This document shows positions 14,701 through 22,690 of a stretch of 24,869 nt of DNA, in pieces; position 1 is the first letter of the stretch, and every line of letters begins with the position of its first letter. The DNA is from CAYVKY01 sp964452115 (GTDB taxonomy: Bacteria > Bacteroidota > Ignavibacteria > Tepidaquicellales > Tepidaquicellaceae), in contig CAYVKY010000017.1 of NCBI GenBank assembly GCA_964452115.1, forward strand, positions 1 through 24,869, in the 5' to 3' direction. The position numbers and the translations under genes are program-made. The notes beneath the pieces were generated by a model. It ran no database searches, was not told where the DNA came from, and worked only from the letters and a program-made list of their open reading frames with translations.

Positions 14701-16754
14701 GTCAGATTCGAATTAATATTATCTGTAACGGGAATCTCAACTTCGGCAGTACCGTTTACAACATTAATTACTTTATAATAAACTATATTATCGGTTTGTC
14801 CTGCAACAAGCAGATTTGCCTGCGGCTGATTTAATATTATCACCGCTTTGATTACATCGCCTTTTTTGTATGAATCTTTATCCGTGATTATCTGAATGCT
14901 CTGCGACTCATCGGAATGCCACCACGAAATATCCTTATCGTAAACATAAAAATATGTACTCGTCATAATTTCATTCATACGTTCATCTTTAGCGGTTACT
15001 TCAACCGTATAAGCGCCTTCTTTCAGCTCTTTATCTATGTCAAAGCTCACCATCCCTTTGCCGTCTGAGTGCGTTGCACCTTTCACGGATTTTATAAATT
15101 CCTTTGTGTAATTGTTATACTTGTAACTGTATTTCATTATCTTCGCTTCAAATTCCGCAGCTACCGGTTTATTGTCATAGTCCCTTGCATTAACTTCGAG
15201 CGTGGCTTTTTCATTAGGTTTGTATAAATATTTATCAAGCCTCGAGTTCATGTAAAATCCGCCTCTTGTTACATACACGCTTTTCGAGCCGCTGATTTGC
15301 CTTCTGGATTTATCCTCAACTTTTGCATAAACGATATAAAGTTTATCCGTTTTATAATCACTCCCCCGCCACCAGTCGTAATAATTATTTTTATATTTAA
15401 AATCTTCGTTTATTGTGTATGAATAATTGAAATTTCCGTCTACATCCGTTTTCCCTTTGCCTGTATAAATCAGTTCATTGCTGCCTGAAGGGTTTGTAAA
15501 ATAATCATCTTCAAAGTCCTCATACCACCACGCGTAATCGGAAAATCTCCACCAAGGCACATAATATGTCTGCCTGTAAATTTCATAAGTAACATCCGCA
15601 TTTGTGACGGGACTTCCGAAATAATATTTACTGTTGACTGTGCCGCTGATTATATCATTGCCGTAATACTGCATTTTATCTGTCGTAACCGATACCTCAT
15701 ATTCGGGTTTCTTATACTGTTCGACCGTGAATGTGAATGAATAATTTTCATCATCTTTTAAATAAACCAATATGGTATAGTCGCCGAGCGCCGCTTCTTT
15801 CTCGATGTGATATGTGCCGTCAATGCTGCCGTTTTCATTTGTCGTATATTGTGATTCAAATACTTTATTGCCTCTTGAATCGTTGATAATAACTTTCACA
15901 TTTTTATTTGTGATGGGTTCATATCCGCTGATTTTTTTTGACCTGATTATGCTTTTGAACCTCACGTCGCTGTCTGTTCTGTAAACCGGCTGATTAGTAT
16001 ATGTGTAAACTACATTGCGAAGGTTGGAATAATAATATGAATACGGGTCGGAAATAATCACATCATCATCGGTTTTACCTACAACAATTGAATTTGAATA
16101 TTTTTTCTCTTTGTCAAATTCACCGTAAAATACTCCGCCTTCCTTCGTCAGACCGCTTGCTGCCTTTTCGCCGTCAAGATAAAATCCAATTTTTGCATTT
16201 GGCGCACCCTCGCCTGTTTTTCTGTCCACTGCCTGCGCAAGCAATGTATTGCTCCCGATTTTAGTTACGGCACCAAGCCGCGAAATTATTACACCGCAAT
16301 AAGCTATCATATTTTTGTGCTGTGCTTTTACAAGATATGCACCGTTTTCGTGAATATTCAAAGGAATCTGCTCCTGAATATACACATATCCGTATTGATT
16401 TTTCGATTTGATGGTTTTTTGGAAAGAAGTTATTTCATCGGTAAGATAAAGAAGATTTGTCGTATCTACTCCCTCAATGTCAGTCGAATACCGGCTCTTC
16501 TGTTTTGCAAAGAACTCTTCTACATCGCGGATTTTATAAACCGTGAATTCGAAGTCATATTTTGTTGCTTTGTTTTTCTCAACCTTTTCGTAATAATCAT
16601 TTGCGTAAAGGTTCAATACCGGCTTTTCACCCGGATAGTAGAGAAAGTTTGTGTTGATTCTGAAATTCAAGAATTGTCTTGGATTTTGCTGAGCACTTGA
16701 AAGAACTGAGAGACCTGAAACAAATAGTGCGATAAGGATAATCTTCTTTAGCAT
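11781..16754 (-). CDS. Alpha-2-macroglobulin family protein with thioester
   Basis: This 1657-residue secreted protein starts with a signal peptide (MLKKIILIALFVSG to SSAQ) and no lipobox cysteine, unlike E. coli YfhM. A series of macroglobulin beta-sandwich domains fills about the first 1000 residues. A carboxypeptidase-regulatory-like insert lies at about 810-885, with GTIRAVF and GKYELGIYTNDG. The A2M domain around the NLTQWRMTARVV segment follows. The thioester motif is complete: Cys1168-Val-Glu-Gln1171 in YGCVEQT, inside an alpha/alpha barrel (about 1150-1450, GGWGWW). The C-terminal receptor-like domain follows. Family members trap proteases by bait cleavage and covalent thioester capture, in the periplasm or on the surface. 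No PBP1C gene is next to it. The neighbouring genes suggest no specific partner. Confidence 0.92.
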   Translation of the reverse strand: MLKKIILIALFVSGLSVLSSAQQNPRQFLNFRINTNFLYYPGEKPVLNLYANDYYEKVEKNKATKYDFEFTVYKIRDVEEFFAKQKSRYSTDIEGVDTTNLLYLTDEITSFQKTIKSKNQYGYVYIQEQIPLNIHENGAYLVKAQHKNMIAYCGVIISRLGAVTKIGSNTLLAQAVDRKTGEGAPNAKIGFYLDGEKAASGLTKEGGVFYGEFDKEKKYSNSIVVGKTDDDVIISDPYSYYYSNLRNVVYTYTNQPVYRTDSDVRFKSIIRSKKISGYEPITNKNVKVIINDSRGNKVFESQYTTNENGSIDGTYHIEKEAALGDYTILVYLKDDENYSFTFTVEQYKKPEYEVSVTTDKMQYYGNDIISGTVNSKYYFGSPVTNADVTYEIYRQTYYVPWWRFSDYAWWYEDFEDDYFTNPSGSNELIYTGKGKTDVDGNFNYSYTINEDFKYKNNYYDWWRGSDYKTDKLYIVYAKVEDKSRRQISGSKSVYVTRGGFYMNSRLDKYLYKPNEKATLEVNARDYDNKPVAAEFEAKIMKYSYKYNNYTKEFIKSVKGATHSDGKGMVSFDIDKELKEGAYTVEVTAKDERMNEIMTSTYFYVYDKDISWWHSDESQSIQIITDKDSYKKGDVIKAVIILNQPQANLLVAGQTDNIVYYKVINVVNGTAEVEIPVTDNINSNLTITANYIFNSVFNNNSKTVVIIPEDKFLTVELTPSSEIYKPKETGEMKVRVLDYKGNPVSNAEVSLGVIDESIYAIHKENAKDIRKSFYSAQYNYIYTTFNDNNRTYGYSHLQSIYEKFNTKKMSESELGTIRAVFRDEETGEPVSNLLVIIDDEYSAGSTDDSGSIEFKLPEGKYELGIYTNDGIKELGNIKVNKGGVINVSYKVNQNLLKVLTVEESEIKQDMTVRNEPVSKDYAKVETINIKGGRTNQKVVVIDEVEPEVRSDFKDAILWMPYVTTDENGFATVEVKYPDNLTQWRMTARVVTQDTKVGENIVKVITRKNLLVRMETPRFLQSGDNVTITTIVHNYLDSEKKVRVHFKAEGVDFTGDNEKILTLGKNTDEKIDWNIKVTNAAGDAKLYCEALTDEESDAVELKVPMQPKGLKITTPVIADLSGDNQSETKSYGVPSFIDKKSAKLSFSISPSIASTLLNSLDELIGYPYGCVEQTMSRFLPSIVVADAYKELNIPLNEKSKQELPKMVSAGLDRLYSFQHSDGGWGWWQNDNSQGFMTAYVVYGLNIAKNSGYTVKNTAVTNGLNAINNLYKKESDAVTKTYMMYVLSTFKVKDINATAKELGNLESSSLDNYSLALMALAYYNIGYMSDAMRIVNKLESSYKSMTDELVYWEGGTYRYDWRGDRVQTTSMVLKALANIKPNSNLIDKSVRWLLQQRRGYAWHSTQETANIVYSMIDYLKQSKELDADFTANVYLNNELCYSKAYTKDDVFKKDSVINISYDKLNAGENQVRIEKKGKGKLYYSSQLVYFDNSENTVSSESGFRVEKEYYLLDQYKHYNDEKIDYKKKYFNGEVKSGDLIFVKLKVYAKDKDLNYFMLEDPLPAGCEVVKDDWTIKVQDEKEFTGYDYYYWRWWYADKDIRDDKMVFFATNLYSDEMEFSYILRAQIPGEYTINPTNAELMYYPEYRGNTAGYTIKITDK

Positions 16755-16779
16755 AGCGTTATAATTGGTTAGTTTATTT

Positions 16780-16808
16780 ATTATAGTGCAGAATGTAATT
16801 TTAAGTTC
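16780..16808 (-). promoter_or_regulatory. Possible promoter of the alpha-2-macroglobulin gene
   Basis: A perfect TATAAT reads leftward at 16780-16785, with a weak GAACTT 17 bases upstream. Transcription would start about 20 bases before the ATG. Only the -10 box is strong. Confidence 0.35.
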
Positions 16809-16828
16809 CGAATATTTATCTATATATT

Positions 16829-16854
16829 TATAAATTATTTTTTAATAATTTATA
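16829..16854. repeat. AT-only perfect palindrome in a divergent spacer
   Basis: Eleven-base arms (TATAAATTATT and AATAATTTATA) around TTTT. It lies between the divergent alpha-2-macroglobulin and hydrolase genes. It could be an operator or simply AT-rich sequence. Confidence 0.5.
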
Positions 16855-16892
16855 ATTCAATATATTAATTGGTACAAATTAATAAAAAGTAT

Positions 16893-17678
16893 ATGGAAAA
16901 CTTCATCATAAAAGGAATAAATATTAATCATTATCCTGCCAAAAAACCTGCATTGATATTAATTCACGCGTTCCCACTTCACAGTGGAATGTGGCAGCCG
17001 CAAGTAGAATTTTTCAATGAAAAGTTTAATCTGATAATCTATGATGTTCGCGCACTCGGCAAATCTATAACAACGGATTTTTTGCAGACGATGGAGAGTT
17101 ATGCAGATGACCTGCTTATGATAATTGATGAGATGAATTTGGGAAAGGTAAATGTGTGTGGACTTTCGATGGGAAGTTACATTGCACAGCGTGCAGCGGT
17201 AAAATCGCCGGATAAATTTTTATCGGTAACGCTCGCTGCTTCGCGCGCTGAGCGCGATACTGACGAAGGACTGATAAACCGTTCAAAAGTTATTTTGAGC
17301 CTTAAAAAAGGCGGCAGGGATAATTTTATAAATTCATTTATAAAAAATCTGATTTCGGAAAAAGGATATAAGAATGAAAAAATCCGTAATTTTATTTTAG
17401 ATCTGATGGAATCAAATTCCACTGAAGGAATCTGCGCTGCCGAAATGGCACTGGCAACAAAAACAAACACGCTTGAAGATTATTCAAAACTCGATATACC
17501 AACATTGATTTTAGTCGGTGATGCAGATGTTCCGACCCCGCTGCATTTTGCCGAAACAATGCACCGTGCATTTAAAAATTCCATATTAAAAGTCATACCC
17601 GATGCAGGGCACCTCTGCAACGTGGAAAATCCCCCGGCATTCAATTCAGCATTGGAAAATTTTTTAATGAAAAAATAG
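16893..17678 (+). CDS. Alpha/beta-fold hydrolase
   Basis: This 261-residue protein belongs to the alpha/beta-hydrolase family (3-oxoadipate enol-lactonase / BioH-like esterases). The oxyanion-hole segment is HAFPLHSGMW at 25-34. The nucleophile elbow is GLSMGS with Ser92, a likely acid is Asp212 in GDADVPTP, and the catalytic His is His240 in AGHLCNVENP. It is cytoplasmic, without a signal peptide. I start at the ATG at 16893; the frame can be extended to a TTG at 16869, adding eight unlikely residues. It stands alone, transcribed divergently from the alpha-2-macroglobulin gene. The substrate cannot be told from sequence. Confidence 0.88.
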   Translation: MENFIIKGININHYPAKKPALILIHAFPLHSGMWQPQVEFFNEKFNLIIYDVRALGKSITTDFLQTMESYADDLLMIIDEMNLGKVNVCGLSMGSYIAQRAAVKSPDKFLSVTLAASRAERDTDEGLINRSKVILSLKKGGRDNFINSFIKNLISEKGYKNEKIRNFILDLMESNSTEGICAAEMALATKTNTLEDYSKLDIPTLILVGDADVPTPLHFAETMHRAFKNSILKVIPDAGHLCNVENPPAFNSALENFLMKK

Positions 17679-17690
17679 TTTTAATTCCGT

Positions 17691-17716
17691 CGTGCCGCCG
17701 CTGGAGCAGCGGCACG
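17691..17716. repeat. Palindrome with GCTGGAGC core downstream of the hydrolase
   Basis: CGTGCCGC, a mismatch, GCT-GG-AGC, a mismatch, GCGGCACG. It lies 13 bases after the hydrolase stop but lacks a following T-tract. It shares the GCTGGAGC core with the palindromes at 17777-17860, so it probably belongs to the same repeat type, not to a terminator. Confidence 0.6.
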
Positions 17717-17776
17717 AGATGTACGGAAAAACGTGCCCAGTCCCTTTGTTCAATAACGCATATTTTCACATATAAC

Positions 17777-17860
17777 CTTCCCAAGCTGGAGCTTGGGAAG
17801 GAGAGTATATATTAGTTATTACAGAAACTTATTCTCATTCCCAAGCTCCAGCTTGGGAAT
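17777..17860 (+). repeat. Twin-palindrome dispersed element, copy 1
   Basis: Left palindrome CTTCCCAAGC / GCTTGGGAAG (17777-17800), a 36-base core (17801-17836) and right palindrome ATTCCCAAGC / GCTTGGGAAT (17837-17860). A second copy with the same core length and about 29 of 36 matching core bases lies inverted at 22417-22520. Confidence 0.85.
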
Positions 17861-17906
17861 GTAGTTTAAAATAATTTTACACTTTACACTTGAAATTTTA
17901 CACTGA

Positions 17907-19976
17907 TTAAAGTTCTACCTTGAACTCTTTATTGGCTGTGATGATTCTGATAATTACGTGGCGGGATTCATCCGAATTCAGTGTACCCCAAAGCAGTGCG
18001 AGCTGCTCGAGCTGAATGTCAGGATTTATTTTTTCGGATTTGCCCAGGAACACTTCCCTTGCACCGAGTGAGTATGCAGTATTCATAATCGCAAAGAATG
18101 CATTGTTTGTAGGTATTACAATTGTATGCACCGATTTACCGATTTTTTCCGCGATGTCAACTACGGCGCTGAAAAGCTCCTGTTCATCGGACTTCAATTC
18201 ATAGTCTGCCATTGATGTATATTTGTCGGTTATCAGTCTGCCTATCATAACTACTATATCTGTTGTTTCAATATCGGTTTCGTGAAGAATTTTCTGAAGA
18301 TGATACAGGTTATTCGGGTCTCTCACTGCAACCATCACGCACTCCGGCTTTTCGAGTCCTATGGATTTCGGGTCAATTTCAATTTCATCTTCGACATTGA
18401 AGTGTTCAAGAACCCTTTTATTTTTTTCCGTTAAAAATTCCTCTTCCGTCAGATCCCTCTTCGTCATAATGCTCTTTTTATTAATTCTTTCCGAAATCAT
18501 AAAAATAACGAAGAAGGTTAATGCAAAAGAAAGTCCGGCTGTAGTTGCAATCGGTTTTGTCAGAAGATTTGCAACAGCCGTCGTAAAGATTAAGAGAAAT
18601 ATTAAAATAAGTCCGACAGGAATTTCAATTCCGCCAAAGTGTAAATTCAACGGAACCTTCCATTCTCTCGGTCTCTTGTCCCGATAGCGAAGCACTATCA
18701 TTGCAAATGACTTAAACACCAGACTCCATATTACACCGAAAGCATACGCCTCGCCTAAAATGAGTATATGTCCCTGCGAGAGCAAAATTGTTACTATCTG
18801 AAGAATTGCTATGGAACTCAACAGTCTGTAGGTTGTGCCATATTTTCTGTGCGGCTTTCTGAACCAGTCCGGTATTACCTTATCCTCGGCAACGCGGTTC
18901 AGCACGCTGTTTGAGCCTACTATTGCGGTATTCACAGCCGCTGAGAGAATCATTGCGCCGACAATCACAACAAACGTTTGCAGCCCGAGTTTAAGCCATC
19001 CGGGACCGGCAACATACATCGCCACGCCGCCGATGAGGTTGTCAATATACTGCGGACGCACGTTATCCGGAATCAGCATCACTGCATAAAAACTAACTCC
19101 CGAAGTAACAAGAAGGCTTACGATAAAAATTATAACTCCCGTTTTTTTGAAATTGTGAAGTTTCGGATATTCCACTTCACGATAAACCTGTCCTAATGTT
19201 TCCTCGCCGCTGAGTGCGAGCAGAGAATGCCCGAATGCAATTATTATACTGGCGAAAGTAACTGTCCTCAGCCACGGAATATCTTTCAGCCATCCGTATG
19301 ATTCATCTGACAGATGAAGGTCAAACGGCGGAAGGCTTTTTAAAATCGGCTCGGGACGTATAATAAGTGTAACTAATCCCCAAACCAGAACCAGTGCTCC
19401 CATTATGCAGAAAACCACAAAAATCTTCAGCGCTTTATCCGATGATTCTTCTATACCCTTCACATTTTCCCACCAGAAATAAATCACAACCAAAATAGCA
19501 AACGTCATCGAAAATAAATTTCTGTCAATCGGAATGTCCCATCCGATTGCTCTGAATGTATCGTTGAGAAGTCCCGAGATATACTGCCCTGCGGACACGC
19601 TGCTGATTGGTCCGGTCAGTGCATAGTCAAACACCAGTGCACTTACGGAAAATTTTGCGAATGTCGGACCAAGGGCAAACTTAACTACCCTGTAAACACC
19701 CCCTCGCGTGAAAAGCGGTGAAGACTCCATATACAATGACCTTACCGCATACGAGAATAACATTACTATTAGAATAAAATACGGAGCAATCTTTCCGATA
19801 AATTGCTCCGTAATTCCACCTATATAGTATGCTGTAGAACCCAGATCGCCTATGACAACAGCCGCTGCTCTCCAATAGGAGATGAAAGTAAACATTACAG
19901 TGGTCAGGACGATTACTTTGGCGCTCTTTGCTACAGTTTTTTTTAAATCACTATTTCGATTTATAAAATTTGCCAA
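17907..19976 (-). CDS. APC-family amino-acid/polyamine permease with C-terminal UspA-like domain
   Basis: This 689-residue protein has an APC permease core with about twelve hydrophobic helices (about 15-505; first helix around VIVLTTVMFTFISYW, later GEETLGQVYREVEYPKL as in APC loops). A cytoplasmic C-terminal region (about 540-689: ECVMVAVRDPNNLYHLQKIL, VHTIVIP) resembles a universal-stress-protein domain, as seen in several bacterial APC transporters. It should move an amino acid or other cation-coupled substrate across the inner membrane, with the soluble domain as a regulator. The start is TTG at 19976; no in-frame ATG lies upstream before a stop, and the next Met is inside the first helix. 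It follows the PpiD-like gene by 16 bases on the same strand. Confidence 0.85.
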   Translation of the reverse strand: MANFINRNSDLKKTVAKSAKVIVLTTVMFTFISYWRAAAVVIGDLGSTAYYIGGITEQFIGKIAPYFILIVMLFSYAVRSLYMESSPLFTRGGVYRVVKFALGPTFAKFSVSALVFDYALTGPISSVSAGQYISGLLNDTFRAIGWDIPIDRNLFSMTFAILVVIYFWWENVKGIEESSDKALKIFVVFCIMGALVLVWGLVTLIIRPEPILKSLPPFDLHLSDESYGWLKDIPWLRTVTFASIIIAFGHSLLALSGEETLGQVYREVEYPKLHNFKKTGVIIFIVSLLVTSGVSFYAVMLIPDNVRPQYIDNLIGGVAMYVAGPGWLKLGLQTFVVIVGAMILSAAVNTAIVGSNSVLNRVAEDKVIPDWFRKPHRKYGTTYRLLSSIAILQIVTILLSQGHILILGEAYAFGVIWSLVFKSFAMIVLRYRDKRPREWKVPLNLHFGGIEIPVGLILIFLLIFTTAVANLLTKPIATTAGLSFALTFFVIFMISERINKKSIMTKRDLTEEEFLTEKNKRVLEHFNVEDEIEIDPKSIGLEKPECVMVAVRDPNNLYHLQKILHETDIETTDIVVMIGRLITDKYTSMADYELKSDEQELFSAVVDIAEKIGKSVHTIVIPTNNAFFAIMNTAYSLGAREVFLGKSEKINPDIQLEQLALLWGTLNSDESRHVIIRIITANKEFKVEL

Positions 19977-19992
19977 TGTATTAAATGCTGCA

Positions 19993-22179
19993 TTACATTA
20001 CCTGATCTCTATTGTCTATTATATTTGCCTTTTCCTGCAGTGCCGCAAGCCATTCCTGGAAGAACGACTGCTGCTTTTGCGCTAATATGCTCTTCCTTAT
20101 AGATTCTCTTTTTGCTGTATAATCCTGTTCATTGAAAGGAGTAATGTTTTCTGCTTTTACTAAATAAACTCCGCGAGTGCCTCTGATTGGCTCTGAAATC
20201 TCGCCGTTATGCATCTGGAAAAGTTTATAATAGAACATAAAGTCCATTCCGATTCCCGGTGCGGGTTTGCTCATTGACACGCTGTCTGCCGCATCATATA
20301 TATACTGCGGTGCAAGTGTTTTCAATGAACTGATATCACCGTTTGCAATTCTGGTTTTCAGGTCTGTTGCTATCAGCACGAGCCTGTCAAATTTCTTTTC
20401 CTGAATCACTTTCGGTTTAATCATCGTGGTCTTTACAGAATCAAAATCTTTGTAGCCTTCGGGTATTTTCTGAACAATCTGATATATTCCGAATCCGCCC
20501 TGTACTTTAATGGGTTCGTGAATTTTTCCGACGCCTTTTTTAAATATATAGTCCATCAGAGTCTTATTCTGTCCTGCTGCCGGAATATTTCCCGTTCTGT
20601 TAATCTCCTGTGACGACATCACCTGCATTTTATACATCTTTGCAAGAGTATCAAGACTTAATCCGTTTTTATCCGCTTCAGTAAATAGCTGTTTGGCTCT
20701 GTCTCTTATGATTTCCTTTGTTCTTGAACTTGCAACAACCGGCTTTTTAATTCCCGCAACTTTGAATTCTTTACTGGATTTTCCGAGAACTTTGATTATA
20801 TGATATCCGAACTGAGTTTTCACGAGTCCGATTATATCTCCTGTTTTACCGTTGAATGCTGCGTTTTCGAATTCCTTTACCATTGCATTTTTTCCGAACC
20901 ATCCTAAGTCGCCTTTGTTCGTTTTTGCAGACGGGTCTTCAGAAAGTGTAAATGCAAGGTCTTCAAAATTTTCACCCGCTTTTGCACGCTTCAGAATTTC
21001 TTCCGCTCTTTTTTTCGATGCAGCGGAATCCGCACCTGTATTAATCAGAATATGCTGTGCATGTACAAAAGTTTCATCTCCGTCTTTCACATCAATAAGC
21101 CTGTACGCCTGATATCCGTCATTGTCAATTAATAGACCGGACACATCACCCGGCTTTGCATTAAAAAGAAAATTCAGTGTATTTTTCTGAAAAGCAGAAG
21201 GTTTCTGGAAATTATCGCTGAACGGAACCGATGAATTATCGTTCACCGCCAGAATAAGCGATGAATCTTCTATGGACAATTTTTTCAGGTCTGAAATAAA
21301 ACTGCCTTCAAACTGTTTTCCAAGGTCTGTAGAATCTTCTGCGGAAGCCAGTTCCTGAAATATGAGGTATTTCAGTTTTACTGCTTCTTCCTGTCTGAAG
21401 TCTGATTTATTATCGTTGTAGTATTTCAGCATTTCATCATTCGATACATTATTCACACTCGTATCTGTCACCGTTCCCGGCTCTAAGAATGCATATTGAA
21501 TTTTTGCGATTATATTGTCATCTTTATATTTCTGTAACACTTCCGATTCAGGAACCACAATCGAACCGCTGATTGCCATATTGAGTTTCTGAATTTCCAA
21601 ATCCTGCCTTAAGTTATCTTCAATCTGTGCCCATCCCTGAACCACTTCTGCGGTTTTATTCTGGAGCGACTGATACATTATGTCTGATCTGAAAACGCCT
21701 GTACTGTCCGTGAAAATTTTTCTGAGCCAATCCGGCAGCTGGTCGGGGCGGTTATACACCCAGTCAACTATTTCATCATCCGTTACTGACACGTTAAGTT
21801 TTTTCATTTCCTGTTTCAGCAGTTCCATCTGAACCATCTGGTTCCACACCTGATCCTGAATCTGCTTCATCGTTGCGTCATCAATATTTCCGTTTTTAAC
21901 TTTATTCTGCTGGATGTAATTCTTAATCGCATTATCAAGATTTGATTTATACTGATTATAAGAAATTTCCTTTCCGTTGACTTCTCCGAAAACAAATTTT
22001 TCCTGTTTCATTCCGAGATAGTTCATACCCCATTCAAAAATGATGGTACCAAGAAATGCAACAATCAGAAATATAATGATTATCGGCATTTTAGCGCGCA
22101 TTTTGTTCATAATGCCCTTAGGTCTCGTGGTTTTGGGCTTTGCCTGTACTCTGGTTTCGTCGTTATTGTTTTTTGCCAT
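19993..22179 (-). CDS. Membrane-anchored peptidyl-prolyl cis-trans isomerase (PpiD/SurA-like)
   Basis: This 728-residue protein has a basic N-terminus, one membrane helix at about 31-50 (IIIIFLIVAFLGTIIFEWG), a SurA/PpiD-type N-terminal chaperone region (about 55-240, KEISYNQYKSNLDNAI) and a parvulin rotamase domain at about 370-466 (VHAQHILI, GDLGWFGKNAMVKEFENAAF, QFGYHIIKVLG). Two later segments, about 545-600 and 650-700, repeat the GEISEPIRGTRGVYLVKAE pattern and look like partial parvulin-like modules. The protein would sit in the inner membrane and help outer-membrane or secreted proteins fold in the periplasm. A PpiD-type assignment fits better than SurA because of the anchor. Confidence 0.9.
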   Translation of the reverse strand: MAKNNNDETRVQAKPKTTRPKGIMNKMRAKMPIIIIFLIVAFLGTIIFEWGMNYLGMKQEKFVFGEVNGKEISYNQYKSNLDNAIKNYIQQNKVKNGNIDDATMKQIQDQVWNQMVQMELLKQEMKKLNVSVTDDEIVDWVYNRPDQLPDWLRKIFTDSTGVFRSDIMYQSLQNKTAEVVQGWAQIEDNLRQDLEIQKLNMAISGSIVVPESEVLQKYKDDNIIAKIQYAFLEPGTVTDTSVNNVSNDEMLKYYNDNKSDFRQEEAVKLKYLIFQELASAEDSTDLGKQFEGSFISDLKKLSIEDSSLILAVNDNSSVPFSDNFQKPSAFQKNTLNFLFNAKPGDVSGLLIDNDGYQAYRLIDVKDGDETFVHAQHILINTGADSAASKKRAEEILKRAKAGENFEDLAFTLSEDPSAKTNKGDLGWFGKNAMVKEFENAAFNGKTGDIIGLVKTQFGYHIIKVLGKSSKEFKVAGIKKPVVASSRTKEIIRDRAKQLFTEADKNGLSLDTLAKMYKMQVMSSQEINRTGNIPAAGQNKTLMDYIFKKGVGKIHEPIKVQGGFGIYQIVQKIPEGYKDFDSVKTTMIKPKVIQEKKFDRLVLIATDLKTRIANGDISSLKTLAPQYIYDAADSVSMSKPAPGIGMDFMFYYKLFQMHNGEISEPIRGTRGVYLVKAENITPFNEQDYTAKRESIRKSILAQKQQSFFQEWLAALQEKANIIDNRDQVM

Positions 22180-22206
22180 AGAAAATAAAAGGTTCCTTTA
22201 TTTTAC

Positions 22207-22236
22207 ATAATAAACCTTAAAATTAATTTATTGCAA
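22207..22236 (-). promoter_or_regulatory. Possible promoter of the PpiD-like gene
   Basis: TTGCAA (22231-22236) and TATTAT (22207-22212) with an 18-base spacer read leftward. An AAAGGAA ribosome-binding-like site lies about 13 bases before the ATG at 22177-22179. Moderate pattern only. Confidence 0.35.
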
Positions 22237-22271
22237 ATGTAAAATCAATGAATAATGTAATACTTTTTTAT

Positions 22272-22326
22272 AGTGACAGAGTGACAGAGTAACGAAGTGA
22301 CGAAGTAACGAAGTAACGAAGTGACG
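22272..22326. repeat. Octamer tandem repeat, about seven units of AGTRACRR
   Basis: Units read AGTGACAG twice, then AGTAACGA, AGTGACGA, AGTAACGA twice and AGTGACG. It lies in the spacer upstream of the PpiD-like gene, about 35 bases beyond the proposed promoter. Confidence 0.9.
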
Positions 22327-22416
22327 TTCTTTGTCTGGCTCACCATTTCACTTTCTGCTTTCCAAGTTCCATAGCTTGTGAAAGACACTCGATATTTTCA
22401 TTTAGATGTAAAGTGC

Positions 22417-22520
22417 ATTTCCAAGCCGGAGTCTCGACAGGTCGGGACAGGCATTGGGAATGAGGATAAGTATTTATAAATACTAATATATACTCCCTTC
22501 CCAATGCCTGCTTGGGAAGG
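22417..22520 (-). repeat. Twin-palindrome dispersed element, copy 2 (inverted)
   Basis: Read on the minus strand: palindrome CTTCCCAAGC...GCATTGGGAAG (22498-22520), a 36-base core (22462-22497) matching copy 1 at about 29 of 36 bases, then a longer outer arm (22417-22461) with TTCCAAGCCGGAG and a GTCTCGACAGGTCGGGAC-type inner inverted repeat. Confidence 0.8.
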
Positions 22521-22636
22521 TATAAGTTAAAATTTTTCGTCATAGCACAGCCTTCCTGCTTGTAAATGCTCCATAATTTTTAATTCTTCATTCTTAATTT
22601 TTAATTGAGTAAGTACTCTTTATTATTAATCAATAT

Positions 22637-22667
22637 AAAAAAAAGGCGGATAAATTTTATCCGCCTT
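22637..22667 (-). terminator. Intrinsic terminator of the T9SS-secreted protein gene
   Basis: On the minus strand AAGGCGGATAAA pairs with TTTATCCGCCTT around one base and is followed by an eight-U tract (plus-strand A at 22637-22644). It lies about 90 bases past the stop codon at 22757. The plus direction lacks a T-tract, so it works leftward. Confidence 0.9.
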
Positions 22668-22690
22668 GTATTTAAAATTCTACTTTTCTA

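Noticed and set aside
16869..16892. TTG start of the hydrolase
   Set aside because: An ATG eight codons later begins the conserved fold; the extra residues look like leader.
17691..17716. Hairpin after the hydrolase gene as an intrinsic terminator
   Set aside because: No T-run follows; it matches the GCTGGAGC palindrome type instead.
22340..22543. 67-residue minus-strand frame
   Set aside because: It covers the twin-palindrome repeat element and shows no protein features.
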